A stretch of 39,194 nt of DNA from Rhodospirillaceae bacterium (GTDB taxonomy: Bacteria; Pseudomonadota; Alphaproteobacteria; CACIAM-22H2): positions 1 through 39,194 of the forward strand of contig JAIXXA010000062.1 of the NCBI GenBank assembly GCA_027490975.1. The letters are read 5' to 3'. Every line of letters begins with the position of its first letter. Positions within the stretch are counted from its first letter, which is position 1. The position numbers were made by a program, and so were the translations under genes. Of this stretch, positions 34,204-39,194 are shown piece by piece. Below the pieces are notes generated by a model, which saw only the letters and a program-made list of their open reading frames with translations, ran no database searches and was not told where the DNA came from.

Positions 34204-35619
34204 ATGGAGATTGTCGGCTTCATTCTTGCGGGATTGCTGGTCGGTGCTGCCGGCACCTATTTCGCGCTGCGCGGCCGCGGGCGCGAGGCGATCTACAAGG
34301 AAAAGCTGATCCAGGCGGCCGATCTCGAACGCGAGCTGCGCGAGCGCCTGGACGCCGCGACCCGCGCGCAGAGTGCGGCCGAAGCGCAGGTCCAGCGCAT
34401 TGCGGGCCTCGAAGACGACCTTGCGCGCGTGCAAGGCGGCTTCTCCGAAATGCGCGCCAAAGCCTCTGGCCTCGAGGCCGAGCTCAAAGCCGAACGCGCG
34501 CAAGGGGCCGAAAAACAAGCGCTGCTGCTCGCGGCCGAAAAACGCCTCGTCGACACGTTCGACGCGCTCTCGGCCAAAACGCTGCAGGCGACGACCGCGC
34601 AGTTTCTCGAACTTGCCAAGGCGACCTTCGCGGGCGAGCAGGAAGTGGCCAAGGGCGATCTCGAAAAACGCCAGCAGGCGGTGGGCGAGATGGTGGCGCC
34701 CGTGCGCGAGGCGCTCGAAAAAATGGGCGTGCGGCTCGCCGAGATCGAGCAGGCGCGCGCCCAGAGCTACGGCGCGTTGACCAAGCAGGTCGAAAGCCTC
34801 GGCGAGCGCAGCGACCGGCTGTCGATGGCCACGACCAATCTTGCCGCCGCCCTCAAGAACCCGGCCGTGCGCGGCAAATGGGGCGAGAACACGCTGCGCC
34901 GTTCGTTCGAGCTTGCGGGTCTCAACAGCCACATCGATTTCGACGAGCAGTTCAGCGTGGCGCACGAAACAGCGTCGGCCCGCCCCGATGCGGTGGTGCG
35001 CCTGCCCGGCGGGCGCGCCATCGTGATCGACGCCAAAGCGCCGGCCGACGCCTATTTCAAGGCGCACGACGCGACCGATCCGGCCGAACGCGCGCGCTTC
35101 TTGAAGGAGCATGCGGCCCAGCTCAAAGGCCATGTGCGCGCCCTTGCGGGCAAAGACTACGGGGCGAAGATCGAAGGCTCGCCCGAATTCGTGCTGATGT
35201 TCCTGCCGAATGAAGCGTTGTTGAGTGCCGCCGTCGAAACCGATTTCGAGCTGCTCGAATTCGCGGCCAAACAGCGCGTGGCGCTTGCGACCCCGCTCAC
35301 GCTGCAGACGATGCTGTGGGTCATCGCCTATGCCTGGCGCCAGGAAGGCCTCGCGGCCAACGCGCGCGAGATCCAGAAGCTCGGGGCCGATCTCTACGAC
35401 CGCATCAAGACCGTGGCCGGCTACATCAAAGGCGTCGGCGACGCGCTCAACGACGCCACCAACGCCTACAACAAATCGGTGTCTTCGCTCGAAACGCGGC
35501 TTTTGCCGAGTGCGCGCAAGCTGCGCGATTTCGAAGCGGCCGGCCCCAACGCACCCGACATTCTGCTGCCCCCCGTCGAAGTGGCGACTAAGCCCTTCAC
35601 GAAGGGCGAGCTGCTCTGA
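34204..35619 (+). CDS. rmuC: DNA recombination protein RmuC
   Basis: 471 aa. An N-terminal membrane-anchor-like helix (IVGFILAGLLVGAAGTYFAL) is followed by a long coiled coil (about residues 30-220, heptad-rich with Ala/Glu/Lys). The C-terminal RmuC domain is nuclease-like: VRGKWGENTLRRSFELAGL, HIDFDEQFSV, RPDAVVRLPGGRAIVIDAKAPADAYF and FLPNEALLSAA. It limits recombination between inverted repeats in E. coli. It starts 3 bases after the UXS stop and converges on the next gene with abutting stops. Confidence 0.93.
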   Translation: MEIVGFILAGLLVGAAGTYFALRGRGREAIYKEKLIQAADLERELRERLDAATRAQSAAEAQVQRIAGLEDDLARVQGGFSEMRAKASGLEAELKAERAQGAEKQALLLAAEKRLVDTFDALSAKTLQATTAQFLELAKATFAGEQEVAKGDLEKRQQAVGEMVAPVREALEKMGVRLAEIEQARAQSYGALTKQVESLGERSDRLSMATTNLAAALKNPAVRGKWGENTLRRSFELAGLNSHIDFDEQFSVAHETASARPDAVVRLPGGRAIVIDAKAPADAYFKAHDATDPAERARFLKEHAAQLKGHVRALAGKDYGAKIEGSPEFVLMFLPNEALLSAAVETDFELLEFAAKQRVALATPLTLQTMLWVIAYAWRQEGLAANAREIQKLGADLYDRIKTVAGYIKGVGDALNDATNAYNKSVSSLETRLLPSARKLRDFEAAGPNAPDILLPPVEVATKPFTKGELL

Positions 35620-36501
35620 TCATTCGGCCGCGTATTTTTTCTCCGCGTCCCAATAGGCGGGGAAGCCGACGGCGTCTTGCAGGGCCGCAAAATCGAGCTG
35701 CGGCGGATGCGCCGTGCCCGAGCCCGGCACCAGTGCCGCATAGGTCTGCCGCAGCGACGCGATGAGGCCCGACAAAGCCGCGATCGGATAGACCGCGAGG
35801 CGATAGCCGATTTCCTGAAGTTCGGCCGGCGGCAGCACCGGCGTTTTGCCCTGGAACACCATGTTGGCGAGGCAAGGGCGCTTCACCGATGCGCAAAAAC
35901 GGCGCATCTCGTCGATATTCTCGGGCGCCTCGAGGAACAGAATGTCGGCGCCTTCGTCGGCGAAATCCTGGCAGCGCGCCAAAGCATCGTCGAAGCCGTT
36001 CACCGCGCGCGCATCGGTGCGCGCCAGCACGAGGATATCGCCGGCCCCTGCGGCGCGCAGCGCATCGCGGGCTTCGCACGCAGCCCGGATCTTGAGGCGC
36101 GCTTCGTGGCGCGAGACCACTTGTTTGCCTTTCGTGTGGCCGCATTTTTTGGGGCTCGCTTGGTCTTCGAGCATGATCGCAGCCGCCCCTGCGCGGGCGT
36201 ATTCGCGCACCGTGCGCTGCACGTTCAGCGCATTGCCCCAGCCCGTATCGCCGTCCCCGACCACGGGGATATCGCCCGCAGCACCGATGCAGCCGCGCAG
36301 CTGGTCGAGCATTTCGCCCATCGAAATGAGGCCCGCATCGGGGGAGGCGAGGCGCACGGCCGAGACGCCGAAGCCGGTCATGAACAGCACCTCGTGCCCG
36401 GCTTCGGCCGCCAGTTTGGCGGAGAGCGCGTCGAACACGCCGGGCATCACGCACAGGCGTTTTTCCTCGAGGCGGCGGCGCAGGCGTTGGGCGGCGTTCA
36501 T
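35620..36501 (-). CDS. Isocitrate lyase / PEP mutase family carboxy-lyase
   Basis: 293 aa TIM-barrel enzyme. Motifs: MPGVFDALSAKLAAEAG, FMTGFGVSA, VVGDGDTGWGNALNV, and IMLEDQASPKKCGH with Cys120 in KKCGH, the loop Cys found in C-C lyases of the family (isocitrate, methylisocitrate and dimethylmalate lyases); DILVLARTDAR also fits. PEP mutases proper vary at this loop, so lyase chemistry on a 2,3-dicarboxylate is likelier, but the substrate is open. ATG 36501 has GAAGGAAT upstream. It is divergent from def, 76 bases apart. Confidence 0.88.
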   Translation of the reverse strand: MNAAQRLRRRLEEKRLCVMPGVFDALSAKLAAEAGHEVLFMTGFGVSAVRLASPDAGLISMGEMLDQLRGCIGAAGDIPVVGDGDTGWGNALNVQRTVREYARAGAAAIMLEDQASPKKCGHTKGKQVVSRHEARLKIRAACEARDALRAAGAGDILVLARTDARAVNGFDDALARCQDFADEGADILFLEAPENIDEMRRFCASVKRPCLANMVFQGKTPVLPPAELQEIGYRLAVYPIAALSGLIASLRQTYAALVPGSGTAHPPQLDFAALQDAVGFPAYWDAEKKYAAE

Positions 36502-36541
36502 GGGCGTATTCCTTCGGGCAATCGGGCAGGCGGGCCGAGGC

Positions 36542-36577
36542 TTGACCAAGCCCGCAAGTCATCATAACTAACGTTTT
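36542..36577 (+). promoter_or_regulatory. Possible promoter of def; near-leaderless start
   Basis: TTGACC (36542-36547) resembles a -35 box, followed after 17 bases by TAACTA (36565-36570), a weak -10. Transcription would begin at or within a few bases of the def ATG (36578), and no Shine-Dalgarno is visible before it. Speculative. Confidence 0.3.
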
Positions 36578-37102
36578 ATGGCACTGCGCGAAATTCTCGT
36601 GGCTCCCGATCCACGCCTCAAAATCAAGGCCCAGCCGGTCGGCCGGGTCGATCCGTCGATCCGCGAGCTCATGGACGACATGCTCGAGACCATGTACGCG
36701 GCCAACGGCATCGGCCTTGCGGCGCCGCAGATCGGCGTGTCCAAGCGCGTGATCGTGATGGATCTCGCGCGCGAGAAGGAGGACGCCCCGCCGCGCCCGA
36801 TGCGCTTCGTCGATCCCGAAATCGTCTGGATGTCCGACGAGCGCGTGCCCGGCGAAGAGGGCTGCCTGTCGGTGCCCGAGCATTATGCCGACGTCGAGCG
36901 CGCGGCCAAAGTGCGCGTGCGCTACCGCGACGAAAACGACGCGGTGCAGGAGATCGAGTGCGAGGGCCTGCTGTCGGTGTGCATCCAGCACGAGATCGAC
37001 CATCTCGAAGGCACGCTGTTCGTCGACCACATCTCGTCCCTCAAGCGCTCGATGATCTTGCGCAAGCTGCAGAAGGCCAAACGCATCAAGGCGGATGCGT
37101 GA
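36578..37102 (+). CDS. def: Peptide deformylase
   Basis: 174 aa metalloenzyme removing the formyl group from nascent N-terminal Met. The three motifs are intact: GIGLAAPQIGV, EGCLSVPE (metal ligand Cys96) and QHEIDHLEGTLF (His138 and His142 ligands, Glu139 catalytic). Its TGA overlaps the GTG start of fmt (GTGA), the usual def-fmt pairing. Confidence 0.97.
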   Translation: MALREILVAPDPRLKIKAQPVGRVDPSIRELMDDMLETMYAANGIGLAAPQIGVSKRVIVMDLAREKEDAPPRPMRFVDPEIVWMSDERVPGEEGCLSVPEHYADVERAAKVRVRYRDENDAVQEIECEGLLSVCIQHEIDHLEGTLFVDHISSLKRSMILRKLQKAKRIKADA

Positions 37103-38040
37103 GCGCCAAACGGCGGCGCGTCTGCTTCATGGGCACGCCGGCCTTCGCCGCCGCCGCCCTCGACGCGATCGCACAGGCAGGCCACGCGATCGCGTGCGTC
37201 TACACCCAGCCGCCGCGCCCGAAGGGCCGCGGCCACGGCATCCAGCAGAGCCCGGTGCATCTGCGCGCGCTCGAACTGGGCTTGCCGGTGCGCCATCCCG
37301 CGAACTTCAAGGACGAAGCGAGCCGCGCCGACTTCGCCGCCCTCGATCTCGACGTGGCGGTCGTGGCGGCCTACGGGCTTTTGCTGCCGCAGGCGATCCT
37401 CGATGCGCCCAAGCGCGGCTGCCTCAACATCCACGCCTCGCTGCTGCCGCGCTGGCGCGGGGCCGCCCCCATCCAGCGCGCCATCGAAGCGGGCGATGCG
37501 GAGACCGGCATCGCGATCATGCAGATGGAAGCCGGGCTCGACACCGGGCCGACGCTCCTTGTGCATAAAATCGCCATCGAACCCGATGCGACCGGCGGCC
37601 TGCTGCACGATGCGCTGATGGGCGTGGGCGCCAAAGCCATCGTCGAAGCGCTCGACAAGCTCGAAACGCTCGCACCCGTCCCGCAGCCCGACGGTGCGAC
37701 CTACGCGCGCAAGCTCACCAAGGAAGAGGCGCGGCTCGATTGGCGCCGCCCGGCCGCCGAACTCGAGCGCCGCATTCGCGCTTTCGATCCCGTTCCCGGC
37801 ACCTGGTTCGCGTGGGCGGGCGAACGCTTCAAGGTGCTGGCGGCGCGCGTTGCGGCGGCGCCCTTCGCCGCCGCGCCCGGCACGATCCTCGCGGCCCCCT
37901 TGACCGTGGCGTGCGGGCAAGGCGCACTTGCGATCGAGCGCGTGCAGCGCGCCGGCCGCAGCCCGATGTCGGCCGAAGAACTGCTGCGCGGGCTTGCCTT
38001 GCCGCCGGGAACCCAGCTCGATCCGGCGCCGCCAGGATGA
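37099..38040 (+). CDS. fmt: Methionyl-tRNA formyltransferase
   Basis: 313 aa. [17 protein letters not shown], then [20 protein letters not shown] and the formyl-folate domain motif [20 protein letters not shown], with [13 protein letters not shown]-terminal OB-like tRNA-binding domain follows. The start is GTG 37099 overlapping the def stop (GTGA). The gene overlaps truA by ATGA, so def-fmt-truA is one transcript. Confidence 0.97.
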   Translation: MSAKRRRVCFMGTPAFAAAALDAIAQAGHAIACVYTQPPRPKGRGHGIQQSPVHLRALELGLPVRHPANFKDEASRADFAALDLDVAVVAAYGLLLPQAILDAPKRGCLNIHASLLPRWRGAAPIQRAIEAGDAETGIAIMQMEAGLDTGPTLLVHKIAIEPDATGGLLHDALMGVGAKAIVEALDKLETLAPVPQPDGATYARKLTKEEARLDWRRPAAELERRIRAFDPVPGTWFAWAGERFKVLAARVAAAPFAAAPGTILAAPLTVACGQGALAIERVQRAGRSPMSAEELLRGLALPPGTQLDPAPPG

Positions 38041-38783
38041 ACCGCTACCGGCTGACGCTCGAATACGACGGCAGCGATTTTCTGGGCTGGCAGCGCCAGG
38101 CGGGCGGGCCCAGCGTGCAGGAAGCACTCGAAACCGCCTTTGCCAAATTCTGCGGCCATGCGGTGGCGGTGGCGGGGGCGGGGCGCACGGATTCGGGCGT
38201 GCATGCGCTGGGGCAGGTGGCGCATGTCGATCTCGAGCGCGATTGGGACCCGCTCAAAATCCGCGACGCGCTCAACTGGCACCTGAAGCCGCACAAGGTG
38301 CAAGCGCTCGAAGTGGCGCTGGCCCCGGCCGAGTTCCACGCGCGTTTCTCGGCGATCCGGCGCGTCTATCTGTTCCGCATCTGCGACCGGCGCGCGCGCC
38401 CCGTGCTCGATTGGGGCCGCGTGTGGCACATCAACCATCGTCTCGATGCCGCTGCGATGCACGCGGCCGCAAGGTTGCTGGTCGGCCACCACGATTTTTC
38501 GAGCTTCCGGGCCGGCGACTGCCAGGCCAAAAGCCCGCTCAAGACGCTCGACCGGCTCGACATCGCCCGCGAAGGCGACGAGATCGTGACCTGGGTCGAA
38601 GCGCGCTCCTTCCTGCACCACCAGGTGCGCAACATGATGGGCACGCTCAAACTGGTCGGCGACGGGGCCTGGACCGCGGCCGACGTGGCCAACGCGCTTG
38701 CCGCGCGCGACCGCCGTGCGGCCGGCCCCACCGCCCCGCCCGAGGGGCTGTATCTGGCGCGCGTCGACTACCCGAAAGAATAG
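38037..38783 (+). CDS. truA: tRNA pseudouridine(38-40) synthase TruA
   Basis: 248 aa. It starts with [18 protein letters not shown]; the catalytic Asp52 lies in [29 protein letters not shown] near residue 195 is the second family motif. The length is typical. ATG 38037 overlaps the fmt stop. Last recognised gene before the non-coding right edge. Confidence 0.97.
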   Translation: MNRYRLTLEYDGSDFLGWQRQAGGPSVQEALETAFAKFCGHAVAVAGAGRTDSGVHALGQVAHVDLERDWDPLKIRDALNWHLKPHKVQALEVALAPAEFHARFSAIRRVYLFRICDRRARPVLDWGRVWHINHRLDAAAMHAAARLLVGHHDFSSFRAGDCQAKSPLKTLDRLDIAREGDEIVTWVEARSFLHHQVRNMMGTLKLVGDGAWTAADVANALAARDRRAAGPTAPPEGLYLARVDYPKE

Positions 38784-38919
38784 GTTACCAAACGCGACCA
38801 ACAGCGACCGTCGCCGGTTTAACCTGTTGATTTTCCACACATGCAACCACGGCGAAGATTCGAGGTTACATGGTGCGCGGAACCGCTTTTGGGCGGATTC
38901 CTGCGCGTCTTTCTTCACA

Positions 38920-38935
38920 TTTCAAACAGCGCACG
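38920..38935 (-). repeat. Copy B of a dispersed inverted element
   Basis: Reads TTTCAAACAGCGCACG on plus, the exact reverse complement of 365-380. It is followed at once by the inverted repeat GCCGGG-N6-CCCGGC (38938-38955). See the copy at 365-380. Confidence 0.6.
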
Positions 38936-38995
38936 AAGCCGGGCACGCCCCCGGCAGCGATGGCTTATTCGAGCATAAAAATGGGCCTATTTCCA

Positions 38996-39012
38996 GAATA
39001 TTGTTAATATTC
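38996..39012. promoter_or_regulatory. 17-base palindrome, possible operator
   Basis: GAATATT-GTT-AATATTC, a perfect inverted repeat with a 3-base spacer. It lies in an A+T-rich patch about 160 bases before a probable start codon and just ahead of TATATAA. Such symmetry suggests a dimeric repressor or activator site. No regulator is identified. Confidence 0.45.
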
Positions 39013-39172
39013 TTATATAAGAGAAATATCGATATGTCTGAACGACACGGCATGAGCAATCTGTGTTACCTCCCTGACTGTTGCAAAACAGAAGTAAGAC
39101 GAGCCTACCTTTACGCAAAGTGAATCGCCCGGTAAGGTGGTTAAAGAGAAAACTTAGGATTTGGGGTGGCCA

Positions 39173-39194
39173 ATGGCCAGTAAGCAACTGGACA
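39173..39194 (+). CDS. Start of an unidentified gene cut by the window edge
   Basis: ATG followed by six sense codons (MASKQLD) to the end of the window, with TTGGGGTGG a few bases upstream as a possible ribosome-binding site. Too short to identify. The long A+T-rich upstream region fits a separately regulated gene. Confidence 0.35.

Larger units (their letters stand above)
38784..39172. other. Non-coding right-edge region, A+T-richer in its second half
   Basis: 389 bases after truA. I see no coding ORF with the base composition of the neighbours. It contains copy B of the dispersed inverted element (38920-38935), a GCCGGG/CCCGGC inverted repeat (38938-38955), a 17-base perfect palindrome (38996-39012), TATATAA (39014-39020), and then unremarkable sequence up to a probable start codon at 39173. 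No clear intrinsic terminator for truA. It is likely the upstream regulatory region of the gene beginning at 39173. Confidence 0.6.

Noticed and set aside
38938-38955. GCCGGG/CCCGGC stem as a truA terminator
   Set aside because: No U-tract follows and it is 150 bases past the stop.

Overview
The window is high-GC chromosomal DNA from an alphaproteobacterium, most likely Rhodospirillales-like. The evidence is a RegB/RegA redox two-component pair, an intracellular PHB depolymerase, a def-fmt-truA block, dense ATGA/TTGA start-stop overlaps and strong GC-rich codon bias. The species cannot be fixed from the sequence alone. No rRNA, tRNA, insertion sequence, CRISPR array or prophage was seen.

About 24 kb (1.8-24.8 kb) is a cobalamin (vitamin B12) island made of several opposed operons. 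(1) Minus strand, 4334 to 603: cobA, a small lipoprotein gene, cobB and phaZ. (2) Plus strand, 4384 to 6773: cbiD, cobK and an exported ankyrin-repeat protein. (3) Minus strand, 12871 to 6777: cbiX, cobH, cobL, cobI, a cbiG-cobJ fusion and cobM. (4) Plus strand: cobD/cbiB alone. (5) Minus strand, 21124 to 13923: cobP/cobU, cobW, cobN, cobO and cobQ, preceded by a clear cobalamin riboswitch. (6) cobS plus a CobC-type phosphatase on minus, divergent from cobT on plus. Together these cover corrin-ring synthesis from uroporphyrinogen III, adenosylation, amidation and nucleotide-loop assembly. The set looks hybrid. CbiX, CbiD and CbiG are signatures of the early-cobalt, oxygen-independent route, and no CobG/CobZ or CobF is present. 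CobN, the large subunit of the late-cobalt (aerobic) chelatase, is nevertheless present without its CobS/CobT-type AAA+ partners in the window.

Downstream come an M20 amidohydrolase, an ABC-2 type exporter (permease and ATPase, minus), then regB-regA (plus) running by overlap into a polytopic GT-C-like membrane protein. Next are surface-sugar genes (a WcaJ-like polyprenyl-phosphate sugar-phosphate transferase and a UDP-glucuronate decarboxylase), a small membrane-anchored unknown, rmuC, an isocitrate lyase/PEP mutase family enzyme, and def-fmt-truA. The last 0.4 kb is an A+T-richer non-coding stretch with a perfect palindrome, leading to the probable start codon of a gene cut by the window edge.

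Layout features of note: six of the seven convergent gene pairs end within about 4 bases of each other, leaving no room for intrinsic terminators. The seventh gap (303-602) holds a sequence element that recurs in inverted orientation at the other end of the window (38.92 kb).
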